Below are positions 1 through 7,202 of a DNA stretch of 15,410 nucleotides, in pieces (position 1 is the first letter of the stretch; each line of letters begins with the position of its first letter). Position numbers and translations under genes: made by a program. The stretch comes from RGIG3528 sp045598045 (lineage in GTDB: Bacteria > Bacillota > Clostridia > Lachnospirales > Lachnospiraceae). The notes under the pieces are model-generated. The model ran no database searches. It saw nothing but the letters and a program-made list of their open reading frames with translations, and had not been told where the DNA came from. The stretch is taken from the NCBI GenBank assembly GCA_045598045.1, contig JAZLLG010000080.1, forward strand, positions 1-15,410. The letters are read 5' to 3'.

Positions 1-33
1 AAAGCACTGCACATATGTGCAGTGCTTTTTTTT
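1..33 (+). terminator. Rho-independent terminator of a gene left of the window
   Basis: Positions 1-28 are a perfect 28-nt palindrome (arm AAAGCACTGCACAT) whose 3' end runs into eight T residues at 26-33. This is a classic intrinsic terminator for a + strand gene ending before the window. The arms begin with AAA, so it could also work in the reverse direction, but no minus-strand gene is seen here. Confidence 0.85.
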
Positions 34-68
34 CGCAATGTATGCGCAGTAGTTTTGTAAATAATCGG

Positions 69-97
69 TTGATGGCTTCTTCTTTTATGAATAAAAT
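69..97 (+). promoter_or_regulatory. Sigma-A type promoter for the esterase-cyclophilin unit
   Basis: TTGATG at 69-74 and TAAAAT at 92-97 are separated by exactly 17 nt, matching the housekeeping consensus in 4/6 and 5/6 positions. Transcription would start near 104, leaving a leader of only about 20 nt that is mostly the ribosome binding site. The upstream terminator at 1-33 fits with a new unit starting here. Confidence 0.65.
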
Positions 98-108
98 TGA
101 CTCATAAA

Positions 109-114
109 AGGAGG
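109..114 (+). promoter_or_regulatory. Ribosome binding site that fixes the esterase start
   Basis: AGGAGG lies 9 nt before the ATG at 124. An in-frame TTG at 97 lies upstream of this site, overlaps the -10 box and has no ribosome site of its own, so the ATG is chosen. Confidence 0.85.
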
Positions 115-123
115 AGACTCATT

Positions 124-1785
124 ATGCTCAACAAACCTGAAATTAAAAAAGTATCCGGTGGGGTTTACTTTGAAAACAATTTTGGTGAATTTACCGCGAA
201 AGTTTACACACCTGATTTTACCGTACCGGCAGACATCATCAATTATGCTTTTGAAACGCCTTACATTATGGTCTTCGAAGAAAAGCCCATGTCCATTGAA
301 GAGGACGTTGCTTTTGCAAAGGCAGAAGGGTTTGATGCTGTCATGAAGGACTATGCGGGAAGCGTGGTATTCTTTTATCCCACATGTGAAGGCGGCTGGA
401 AGAACGCTGCCCCCGACCTTTATTCCAAAATGATCAACGAATCCAAGACGGGCCAGTATCACGAGAACGGCCTTCTTACATCGTATAAGTTCCGTACAAG
501 AGAAGTAGACGGATATTTCATTCGCGGCGCAGTTCATCGTCCTTTTGTATATGGCGTCGGAGAAGCTGCAGACTATATTGCAACAAACCTTCTTAAGCGT
601 GCGGACGGTAATTTCCTTTGGGGACCCGGTGAAGTTACTCCCGCTGTCTGCTCAATGCGCGGCGCATCGGTTATGCCTGACCTCACACGTGATGACATCG
701 TCATCGTATCATCCAAAAACAGCAAAGAATTTAACGACTGCCTCGAGGGCAAGGTCAAAAATCTTTTCATAGACGACGAAGGCACGTTCGGAGATGAGTT
801 CAAGGACGTTAAACATTTCAGAAGAATTCTCGGCGGTCTTGAAAAGCAGAAAGATTTGACAAAGCTCGGAATGGTTGTTGAACCTGGTTTTGAAACTGTT
901 AAAACTTCCGCGGAAAATGCAGGTGATGATGCCGGCACAACAGAACATCGCATCGGCTATGTCGCATATTGCAACAGAGCGGCTCTCGTAAGCGGTGACA
1001 AGCTTCCGACACTTTTTGCTTTCCATGGTGGCGGAGATTCCGCAATGATTATTGCAAACTTCTCTTCGGGGTGGTCACTTGTTGCAAACAAGTACAACTT
1101 CCTGCTCATTGCCGTTGAGAACCACCTTAACAGCACAGCCACGGAGACAATTGAGCTTATTGAAAAGCTTAAGGAAAAGTATCCTATCGATCCTGAACGT
1201 ATTTACGGTTCAGGTTTCTCAATGGGCGGCATCAAGTCATGGGATATGTTCCAGGAATATCCCGATTACTTTGCAGCAGTTGCTCCCATGTCGGCAACAA
1301 CGGAACCCGGCTTTAACGTGCACTTCAATCCTTCACCTAAGCTCAATAAAGATGTTACACTTCCCGTATTCTATGTAGGCGGAGAGATGTCACCTCTTCC
1401 GGAGCTTGCAAAGCACGCAGATAAGTGCTTCCAGCGTTTTGAATATGTTCTCGGTGTAAATAAGTGTCTTAAAAAATATAATGTAGTTTACGAAGACAAG
1501 AGCACGTGGGAAAACGACATTTGGGCAGTCAACGGCGATACTACAATAAAGCTTAACAGCTTTGAGAAGGAAGGCCGTGTCATGACACTTCAGCTCTTTG
1601 ACAGTGCGGATGACAAGTGCTACACTGTTTTCGGCAGTATTAACGATCAGCAGCATGAGCTTCATTATCATCAGTGCGAGTATGCATATCGCTTCATGAG
1701 CTCCTTCAGCCGTCTTGCAGACGGAACGCTCCTTGGCGGAAATAAGAAGGAAATCGTTGAAGAGGCTCTTTCTGCTGAAGTATAA
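124..1785 (+). CDS. Two-part alpha/beta-hydrolase, putative intracellular esterase (PHB depolymerase/feruloyl-esterase-like)
   Basis: The 553-residue product has no signal peptide or membrane segment, so it should be cytoplasmic. Residues from about 285 to the end look like an alpha/beta-hydrolase: an HGGGD oxyanion-hole motif at 301-305 and a nucleophile elbow G-F-S-M-G-G at 364-369 with Ser366 as the predicted catalytic serine, preceded by the typical 'IDPERIYGSGFS' strand-turn. The candidate catalytic histidine is His514 or His516 in a C-terminal HYH motif. The acid residue cannot be assigned by eye. Residues 1 to about 270 form a separate region that I do not recognise. The HGGG and GxSxGG arrangement resembles the polyhydroxybutyrate depolymerase/feruloyl esterase superfamily, but the substrate is unknown. 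It is first in a two-gene unit, 14 nt ahead of a cyclophilin gene. The hydrolase fold is fairly sure; the specific activity is not. Confidence 0.8.
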   Translation: MLNKPEIKKVSGGVYFENNFGEFTAKVYTPDFTVPADIINYAFETPYIMVFEEKPMSIEEDVAFAKAEGFDAVMKDYAGSVVFFYPTCEGGWKNAAPDLYSKMINESKTGQYHENGLLTSYKFRTREVDGYFIRGAVHRPFVYGVGEAADYIATNLLKRADGNFLWGPGEVTPAVCSMRGASVMPDLTRDDIVIVSSKNSKEFNDCLEGKVKNLFIDDEGTFGDEFKDVKHFRRILGGLEKQKDLTKLGMVVEPGFETVKTSAENAGDDAGTTEHRIGYVAYCNRAALVSGDKLPTLFAFHGGGDSAMIIANFSSGWSLVANKYNFLLIAVENHLNSTATETIELIEKLKEKYPIDPERIYGSGFSMGGIKSWDMFQEYPDYFAAVAPMSATTEPGFNVHFNPSPKLNKDVTLPVFYVGGEMSPLPELAKHADKCFQRFEYVLGVNKCLKKYNVVYEDKSTWENDIWAVNGDTTIKLNSFEKEGRVMTLQLFDSADDKCYTVFGSINDQQHELHYHQCEYAYRFMSSFSRLADGTLLGGNKKEIVEEALSAEV

Positions 1786-1799
1786 ACAAAGGAGTTTTT

Positions 1800-2333
1800 A
1801 TGCAGAATCCCATCGTTACAATCGAAATGGAAAACGGTGACATTATTAAAGCAGAGCTTTACAGCGACATTGCTCCCAACACCGTTAAAAACTTTATTTC
1901 ACTCATTAACAAAGGCTTTTACGACGGACTTGTTTTTCACCGCGTAATTCCCGGATTCATGATTCAGGGTGGTTGCCCTTACGGCACAGGCACAGGCGGC
2001 CCCGGCTACAGCATTCCCGGCGAATTCGCAATGAATCACTTCAAGAACGATTTAAAGCATACCCGCGGCGTGCTTTCCATGGCACGTGCCCAGCATCCCG
2101 ATTCGGCAGGCAGCCAGTTCTTCATTATGCATGATGATGCACCTCATCTTGACGGTTCTTATGCAGCTTTCGGCAAGGTTATCGACGAAGAAAGCCTTAA
2201 GGCAGTTGACAGGATTGCTTCCGTGGACACAGACTGGTCGGATCATCCCACACTTACACAGCGCATGAAGAAGGTTACGGTCGATACCTTCGGAGAGAGC
2301 TTTGATGAGCCCGAAAAGCTTAAAGAGCGTTAG
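1800..2333 (+). CDS. Cyclophilin-type peptidyl-prolyl cis-trans isomerase
   Basis: This 177-residue protein is a single cyclophilin domain without signal peptide, so it should assist proline isomerisation during folding in the cytoplasm. The signature F-H-R-V-I-P-G-F-M-I-Q-G-G is at 46-58, with Arg48 equivalent to the catalytic Arg55 of human cyclophilin A and Phe53, Met54 and Gln56 lining the pocket. The second signature G-S-Q-F-F-I is at 104-109. The position of cyclophilin A Trp121 is His116 (H-L-D-G), common in bacterial members and usually linked with weak cyclosporin binding. AAAGGAG at 1788-1794 serves the ATG at 1800. The gene follows the esterase by 14 nt and is closed by a terminator, so the two share a transcript. 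It is of the bacterial ppiB class. Confidence 0.95.
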   Translation: MQNPIVTIEMENGDIIKAELYSDIAPNTVKNFISLINKGFYDGLVFHRVIPGFMIQGGCPYGTGTGGPGYSIPGEFAMNHFKNDLKHTRGVLSMARAQHPDSAGSQFFIMHDDAPHLDGSYAAFGKVIDEESLKAVDRIASVDTDWSDHPTLTQRMKKVTVDTFGESFDEPEKLKER

Positions 2334-2362
2334 TTTCGACTAAGTGTAAAATATGTCATTTC

Positions 2363-2409
2363 ATCCCCCTGCTTCCTGTAAAAGAGGAGCGGGGGGATTT
2401 GCTTTTTTT
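2363..2409 (+). terminator. Rho-independent terminator after the cyclophilin gene
   Basis: A 14-bp stem with one bulged T and one G-T pair forms between 2363-2377 (ATCCCCCTGC...) and 2385-2398 (...GCGGGGGGAT), with a GTAAAAG loop. It is followed by TTGC and seven T residues at 2403-2409. Confidence 0.9.
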
Positions 2410-2410
2410 C

Positions 2411-2439
2411 TTGCTTATGGTGTTTACTTCTGATAAAAT
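2411..2439 (+). promoter_or_regulatory. Extended -10 promoter for the rarA unit
   Basis: TGaTAAAAT at 2431-2439 is an extended -10 element, and TTGCTT at 2411-2416 sits 17 nt upstream as a weak -35. It lies directly after the preceding terminator. Transcription would begin near 2446, which leaves an in-frame TTG at 2446 without a leader and supports the ATG at 2476 as the rarA start. Confidence 0.6.
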
Positions 2440-2463
2440 AAAGGATTGAAAAAATGTAGGGCT

Positions 2464-2467
2464 AAGG
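2464..2467 (+). promoter_or_regulatory. Weak ribosome binding site of rarA
   Basis: AAGG lies 8 nt before the ATG at 2476. It is weaker than the AGGAGG sites of other genes here, which suggests modest translation of rarA. Confidence 0.45.
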
Positions 2468-2475
2468 CAAAGAAA

Positions 2476-3834
2476 ATGGATTTATTCGAATACATGGCAA
2501 GCCAAAACCGCGAGACGGAATCGCCTCTTGCAGCACGGCTCAGACCAAGGACTCTTGATGAAGTCGTTGGACAACAGCATATAATCGGAAAGGACAAACT
2601 CCTTTACAGAGCCATTAAAGCCGATAAGCTTTCGTCCATCATTTTCTACGGACCGCCCGGCACCGGCAAGACAACTCTCGCAAAGGTAATTGCAAACACC
2701 ACAAGCGCGGAGTTTACTCAGATCAATGCCACATCTGCCGGGAAAAAGGACATGGAAGATGTCATCGAAGCGGCGAAAAAGCGGTACGGTGAGTACGGCA
2801 AAAAGACCATTCTCTTTGTTGATGAGATTCACCGCTTCAATAAAGGACAGCAGGATTATCTTCTTCCTTTTGTGGAAGACGGCACTGTCATTCTTATCGG
2901 AGCTACCACGGAAAATCCGTATTTTGAGGTGAACGGTGCTCTTATAAGCCGCTCCATCATTTTTGAACTTTTTCCCTTGACAAATGAAGACATTAAGGTT
3001 TTACTTAAGCGTGCTCTTTCTGATGTTGAGAGAGGCATGGGAGCCATGAAGGCGGTTGCTTCGGAAGAGGCGCTGGACTTCATTGCGGACATGGCCAACG
3101 GTGATGCACGTTCCGCCATAAATGCCATTGAGCTTGGTGTTCTGACAACGGCAAGAGGTTCGGACGGACTCATTCACATCGACCTTCCCATAGCCGAGGA
3201 GTGCATTCAGAAGCGTGTTCTTAAGTATGATAAAGACGGTGACAATCACTACGATACCATCTCCGCATTTATAAAAAGTATGCGTGGATCGGATCCCGAT
3301 GCTGCGGTTTACTATCTTGCACGTATGATTGAAGCAGGCGAGGAGCCTGCCTTCATTGCAAGACGTATTATGATATGCGCTTCCGAAGATGTATCGAACG
3401 CGGATCCCATGGCTCTTGTTGTTGCAACATCGGCGGCACAGGCAGTGGAGCGTATCGGAATGCCGGAGTCACGCATCATTCTTTCTCAGGCGGCCATTTA
3501 TGTGGCATGTGCGCCTAAAAGCAATTCAGCCTGCTGCGCAATCGACAGAGCGCAGGAGAATGTTGAGAGAACGAGAACAGCTCCGATACCGCCGTATTTG
3601 CAGGATGCTCATTACAAGAGTGCGGGCAAACTCGGACATGGTCTGGGCTACGAATATTCTCACAACTTTAAGAATCATTACTCGGGACAGCCTTATCTTC
3701 CTGAAATGCTTCAGGGAACAAGATTTGTGGAACTTTCCGAGCAGGGAAAAGAAAAAGAAATGAAGGAGTGGATGGAATTCCTTAAAAAGCAGGGAAGGAC
3801 AGCACCCTTAGATATGAATAACCCGGAGGAATAA
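2476..3834 (+). CDS. rarA: Replication-associated recombination protein A (RarA/MgsA), AAA+ ATPase
   Basis: RarA is a clamp-loader-related AAA+ ATPase of the RarA/MgsA/WRNIP1 family that acts at stalled or broken replication forks. The 452-residue product has Walker A G-P-P-G-T-G-K-T at 59-66, Walker B L-F-V-D-E at 113-117, a sensor 1 segment I-G-A-T-T-E-N-P at 141-148, an arginine-finger segment S-R-S at 158-160 and a sensor 2 N-G-D-A-R at 208-212. The C-terminal half carries the RarA-type tetramerisation region, with Y-K-S-A and L-P-E-M-L-Q-G-like motifs. The start chosen is the ATG giving M-D-L-F-E-Y, the usual clostridial N-terminus. An in-frame TTG at 2446 would add ten residues, but it coincides with the predicted transcription start and has AAAGGA directly against it. 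The gene heads a long operon: the next ATG is 2 nt after its stop codon. Confidence 0.95.
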   Translation: MDLFEYMASQNRETESPLAARLRPRTLDEVVGQQHIIGKDKLLYRAIKADKLSSIIFYGPPGTGKTTLAKVIANTTSAEFTQINATSAGKKDMEDVIEAAKKRYGEYGKKTILFVDEIHRFNKGQQDYLLPFVEDGTVILIGATTENPYFEVNGALISRSIIFELFPLTNEDIKVLLKRALSDVERGMGAMKAVASEEALDFIADMANGDARSAINAIELGVLTTARGSDGLIHIDLPIAEECIQKRVLKYDKDGDNHYDTISAFIKSMRGSDPDAAVYYLARMIEAGEEPAFIARRIMICASEDVSNADPMALVVATSAAQAVERIGMPESRIILSQAAIYVACAPKSNSACCAIDRAQENVERTRTAPIPPYLQDAHYKSAGKLGHGLGYEYSHNFKNHYSGQPYLPEMLQGTRFVELSEQGKEKEMKEWMEFLKKQGRTAPLDMNNPEE

Positions 3835-3836
3835 AC

Positions 3837-4148
3837 ATGGTAAAAAGAATTATTGCCTGGTTCGGCATCATTCTGCTTGCGGGGTTGTACATCGCCACAT
3901 TCGTATGTGCACTCATTTCCACACCGGCAACGAGAGGGCTTATGTTTGCCAGCCTTGGCATGACAGTCATTGTTCCGGTTGTGTTGTGGGTTTTCATACG
4001 TCTGTATGACAAAGCACACCAAAAGGACGATAAGCAGATTTCGGCTTCCGAAATGCGTAAATACAACAAGCGCATCAAAAACGGCGAGAAGCCCGAAGAC
4101 ATCGCAAAAGAGATTGAAGAGCGCTACGGCGTTAAAAACGAAGAATAA
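3837..4148 (+). CDS. Small two-helix membrane protein of unknown function
   Basis: This 103-residue protein starts at an ATG with GGAGGA at 3825-3830, a site inside the last codons of rarA; its ATG is 2 nt after the rarA stop, so translation is probably coupled. Two hydrophobic segments, about 5-27 and 35-56, are joined by a short loop (S-T-P-A-T-R-G) to make a hairpin in the membrane. The C-terminal 45 residues are highly charged and predicted helical (K-Y-N-K-R-I-K-N-G-E-K-P-E-D-I-A-K-E-I), ending in E-E-R-Y-G-V-K. The basic R-L-Y-D-K after helix 2 suggests the tail is cytoplasmic. I do not recognise a family. Coding is supported by the ribosome site, the tight spacing and typical codon use. 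Confidence 0.85.
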   Translation: MVKRIIAWFGIILLAGLYIATFVCALISTPATRGLMFASLGMTVIVPVVLWVFIRLYDKAHQKDDKQISASEMRKYNKRIKNGEKPEDIAKEIEERYGVKNEE

Positions 4149-4166
4149 TTTTAAAGGAGATATATT

Positions 4167-4667
4167 ATGTCATTACTTACAGATTGGAGAGACTACGCAT
4201 ACAGCCTCGACACAAACACAAAAGACGGAAGAATGTTCTGGGCAATGTATTTTAATTACGAGAAGGGCATTTACGAGAAGATTCTTTCAGAGCCTCAGAA
4301 TGAAGTAAAGGGAACAGTTAAGGCTCTTGCTGAACAGTTCAACTGCCCTCTTAACCTCTTTGTCGGCTTCCTTGATGGTATCAATGATTCACTTGCAGAA
4401 GCTAACCCCATCGACGACATGACAGAGGATACAGAGGTTTCTCTTAAGTTTGATGCCGAAAAGCTTTACTACAACATGGTAGAGGCAAAGGCAGACTGGC
4501 TTTACAACCTTCCTCAGTGGAACGATCTTCTTCCCGAGGATAAGCGTAAACAGCTTTACAAGGATCAGAAGAAGTCCGGCACTGTTATCGTTGGCAAGAA
4601 GCCCGGAAGAAACGATCCCTGCCCTTGCGGATCGGGTAAGAAATATAAATTCTGTTGCGGTAAATAA
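4167..4667 (+). CDS. SEC-C motif (zinc-binding tail) protein
   Basis: The 166-residue protein ends in a SEC-C motif, G-R-N-D-P-C-P-C-G-S-G-K-K-Y-K-F-C-C at about 147-164. Cys152, Cys154, Cys163 and Cys164 form the zinc-binding C-x-C-x8-C-C pattern. The same tail occurs at the end of SecA, where it binds zinc and SecB or ribosomes, and on many small bacterial proteins of unknown role. Residues 1-145 look soluble, mostly helical and acidic in the middle, with no catalytic motif that I recognise; a D-W-R-D-Y-A segment is near the start. AAAGGAGA at 4153-4160 precedes the ATG. The stop TAA overlaps the next ATG by 1 nt. A role in protein quality control or translocation is only inferred from the tail. 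Confidence 0.9.
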   Translation: MSLLTDWRDYAYSLDTNTKDGRMFWAMYFNYEKGIYEKILSEPQNEVKGTVKALAEQFNCPLNLFVGFLDGINDSLAEANPIDDMTEDTEVSLKFDAEKLYYNMVEAKADWLYNLPQWNDLLPEDKRKQLYKDQKKSGTVIVGKKPGRNDPCPCGSGKKYKFCCGK

Positions 4668-6016
4668 TGAGCAGACGTGACGACTATCTTGACTATAGGT
4701 CTTCAAGCAGAAGGCGAAGAGGACGTAAATCAGGGGGTCCCTTTATAGGGATCCTTATTGTCGTACTCATCGCTCTTGCCTGTGGCATAACCACATACCG
4801 TCTTGCATCGGGAAATATCGGTGAAAAATGGTCGGTGGGACAGTTTGGAAAGTTCCTTGATGGTGAAAACGTTGAGCCTACGCAGGTTGCGCAGGTTACA
4901 GATGCCCCTGCAACGTCAACACCTACACCTTCACCGACATCAACACCTACACCGATACTTACACCTCGTCTTTATCAGGACGACTATCTTGTTGATTTCG
5001 TTGATACAAGAGAAAAGGTGGATGTCCGTGCCATTTACGTGGCCGATCTTTCGCTTACGTCAAAAAAGCTGGATTACTACATCGAACTTTGCGAGACGAC
5101 GGAGCTTAATGCCCTTGTAATCGACGTAAAGAACGATGATGGCACCATTTCTTACATGATGGACTGCGAATCGGCAAAGAACTGCGGTACACTTACGGAC
5201 AAGCAGGGAGATGTTCCCGCACTTGTTGAAAAGTTACACGAACATGGCATTTACTGCATTGCGCGTGTTGTATGCTTCCTGGATGAAAAAATCGGCGATG
5301 AGTATCCCGGCTGGCTCCTTTACAGGAAAGACGGCAGCAGATACAAAGATACGGCAGGTGATATGTGGGTTAATCCTTACAGTGAGTCAGCCTGCAAATA
5401 TATTGTCGATGTGGCTTGTCAGGCGGTTGATGACGGCTTCGACGAAGTATGTTTCGACTACATCCGTACAGCCACCTCCTATGTTTCAACAATAGATTTC
5501 GGCGCAAAGGCCGTAGAGGACCATACTCTCACAGAGCAGATTGCCGAATTTACAAAATATGCGTGCAGCAGGCTTAAGCCTATGGGCGCTTTTGTAAGTG
5601 CTTCCGTATACGGAAGCGTAATATGTTCCTCCGTGGATGCGGAAAACATCGGACAGGATTATGCTGAACTTGCCAAATATCTGGATTACATCTGTCCCAT
5701 GATTTATCCTTCACATTATGCCGCAACATATGCAGGCATACCTGTTCCGGATGCAAAGCCCTATGAGCTTATTGAACATGAGCTTCAGGCATCAAACAAG
5801 AAACTCGATGCAGTACTTGCATCAAACGGAAGCGTGGCGGAGTGCAGACCATGGCTTCAGTCGTTTACCGCTTCCTGGGTACAGGGACACATAACATATA
5901 CAAATCCCGTAATAAGAAAGCAGGTAGATGCCTGCTATGACAATAACGTTAACAACTGGATGTACTGGAATGCAGCCGGCAACTATGACGTTGAGGCTTT
6001 TGAACCGCTTCAGTGA
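4667..6016 (+). CDS. Membrane-anchored putative glycoside hydrolase (DUF4015 type)
   Basis: The 449-residue product starts with a very basic tail (R-R-R-R-G-R at 15-20), then one hydrophobic helix at about 25-47 that acts as an uncleaved anchor, a Ser/Thr/Pro linker at 81-100 and an extracytoplasmic domain from about 108 to the end. That domain has a TIM-barrel pattern typical of the DUF4015 putative glycosyl hydrolase family: L-V-I-D-V-K-N-D-D-G at 150-159, V-C-F-D-Y-I-R at 261-267 (Asp264 a candidate active-site residue), I-C-P-M-I-Y-P-S-H-Y at 342-351 and W-M-Y-W-N-A at 431-436. The substrate is unknown; a wall or capsule polysaccharide is a guess from the operon. The ATG overlaps the preceding stop by 1 nt (TAATG), so translation is coupled. 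The family call rests on remembered motifs. Confidence 0.85.
   Translation: MSRRDDYLDYRSSSRRRRGRKSGGPFIGILIVVLIALACGITTYRLASGNIGEKWSVGQFGKFLDGENVEPTQVAQVTDAPATSTPTPSPTSTPTPILTPRLYQDDYLVDFVDTREKVDVRAIYVADLSLTSKKLDYYIELCETTELNALVIDVKNDDGTISYMMDCESAKNCGTLTDKQGDVPALVEKLHEHGIYCIARVVCFLDEKIGDEYPGWLLYRKDGSRYKDTAGDMWVNPYSESACKYIVDVACQAVDDGFDEVCFDYIRTATSYVSTIDFGAKAVEDHTLTEQIAEFTKYACSRLKPMGAFVSASVYGSVICSSVDAENIGQDYAELAKYLDYICPMIYPSHYAATYAGIPVPDAKPYELIEHELQASNKKLDAVLASNGSVAECRPWLQSFTASWVQGHITYTNPVIRKQVDACYDNNVNNWMYWNAAGNYDVEAFEPLQ
4916..4953 (+). repeat. Short direct repeat coding the Ser/Thr/Pro linker
   Basis: TCAACACCTACACC occurs identically at 4916-4929 and 4940-4953, a 24-nt period encoding S-T-P-T-P-(S-P-T). 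Such linkers join membrane anchors to wall-facing domains. The in-frame period means slippage would change linker length without shifting the frame. Confidence 0.75.
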
Positions 6017-6024
6017 TTTTTGAA

Positions 6025-6045
6025 ACGAAAAAGCATTTGTTTCGT
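6025..6045. other. Inverted repeat in the 76-bp gap before the DUF4349 gene
   Basis: ACGAAA (6025-6030) and TTTCGT (6040-6045) form a 6-bp hairpin with a 9-nt loop just after the DUF4015 stop. No T-run follows, so it is not a convincing terminator. A poor promoter-like pair overlaps it (TTGAAA at 6020 and TGTAAT at 6045, 19 nt apart). This is the widest gap inside the long operon, so an internal start or mRNA processing site is possible but unproven. Confidence 0.3.
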
Positions 6046-6092
6046 GTAATAGGGTAACAAGGCGAAATAAAGTCTTCACGGGAGGATTACAG

Positions 6093-7202
6093 ATGAAAAA
6101 GAAAATTGTCATTATTACTACATTACTTTGCGTATTAATGCTTAACGCATGCGGAGGCTCAAAGTCTTCGTCAGACACCGCAATATCAGCCTACAACGAC
6201 GGAAGATATCAGTATTCGACTGCGGAGGCCATGCCTTACGCTCCTGAAGCTGACTATGGCCTCGACATGAAAGCATCTTACGATGTCGCCGGTGGCTTTT
6301 ATGATGAGGGAACTGATTACTATAAAGAGGGTGATTACTCCGGTACATCTTCGGCAGTTACAAACAACACCGTAATTGAAGCCAACGAATCGGCAAGTAC
6401 ACGTAAGGTTATTAAAACAGCCAATCTTCAGATTGAAACACTTGAGTTTGACGACTTTATAGCAAAGCTTGAAAGCAATATCTTTTCCAACGGCGGCTAT
6501 GTTGAGTCTTCATATGTATCCGGTAATAACATCTACAAGACATCGTCAAGATATGCAAACTATTCCATCCGTGTTCCTGAGGATAAGATTACAGAGTTTA
6601 TCAGTCAGATCGGCACTATGGGTAACGTTACTTCAACACAGTATGGCGAGCAGGATATCACTCTTTCATACGTCGATGTTGAAAGCCGCATCAAGACGTT
6701 AAAGACAGAGCAGGACACTCTTCTTGAACTTCTTTCAAAGGCTGAGTACATCAGTGATGTTATTGAGCTTGAAAGACGTCTTTCCGAAGTTAATTACGAC
6801 ATCGAAAGCTATACTTCAAAGCTTCGTACATATGATAACCAGATTACATATTCCACAATAAGCCTTTCCGTAGTTGAAGTTGAGCGCATTACTCCTATAG
6901 TCAAGGAGCCTGTTGTTGAGAAAACTCTTGGCGAAAAGATTGCCATCAGCTTCAAGGAAAACCTTAATGATATTTGGGATGGCATCCAGCGCTTCATCAT
7001 CTGGTTCATCACTCATATCATCGGCATCTGCATCTGGGCGGTTATTATCGTTGCAGTTGTTCTTTTCATCAAGAGAGGTGCCAAAAAGAAAAAAGAAAAG
7101 CAAATTGCCGAGATGAAAATGAAGGCTGAAATCAATGCCGAAGCTCAGGCAAAATATGCACAAAGTCACGCTAATGAAACAAACATGGGTAATCAGAAAT
7201 AA
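6093..7202 (+). CDS. DUF4349-type lipoprotein with C-terminal membrane helix
   Basis: The 369-residue product has a lipoprotein signal: K-K-K, a hydrophobic core and lipobox L-N-A-C with Cys20 as the predicted lipidated residue. A low-complexity Ser/Tyr/Asp-rich stretch (21-100) leads into a DUF4349 domain from about 102 to 328: R-K-V-I-K-T-A-N-L-Q-I at 104-114, a paired-strand region with S-I-R-V-P at 158-162, an amphipathic coiled coil at about 193-248 (D-V-E-S-R-I-K-T-L, D-V-I-E-L-E-R-R-L-S-E-V) and a membrane helix at 301-326. A lysine-rich cytoplasmic tail follows. The protein would be tethered at both ends, by lipid and by helix. DUF4349 proteins are found in many bacteria but lack a firm function. 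GGGAGGA at 6080-6086 serves the ATG. Its 3' end overlaps recJ by 29 nt. Confidence 0.9.
   Translation: MKKKIVIITTLLCVLMLNACGGSKSSSDTAISAYNDGRYQYSTAEAMPYAPEADYGLDMKASYDVAGGFYDEGTDYYKEGDYSGTSSAVTNNTVIEANESASTRKVIKTANLQIETLEFDDFIAKLESNIFSNGGYVESSYVSGNNIYKTSSRYANYSIRVPEDKITEFISQIGTMGNVTSTQYGEQDITLSYVDVESRIKTLKTEQDTLLELLSKAEYISDVIELERRLSEVNYDIESYTSKLRTYDNQITYSTISLSVVEVERITPIVKEPVVEKTLGEKIAISFKENLNDIWDGIQRFIIWFITHIIGICIWAVIIVAVVLFIKRGAKKKKEKQIAEMKMKAEINAEAQAKYAQSHANETNMGNQK

Noticed and set aside
97..123. TTG start that would extend the esterase by nine residues
   Set aside because: It overlaps the predicted -10 box and would translate the ribosome binding site itself (K-R-R-R).
573..953. Minus-strand reading frame (126 codons) inside the esterase gene
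   Set aside because: It is antisense to a clear coding region, lacks a ribosome site and has a Ser/Arg-rich chance-like translation.
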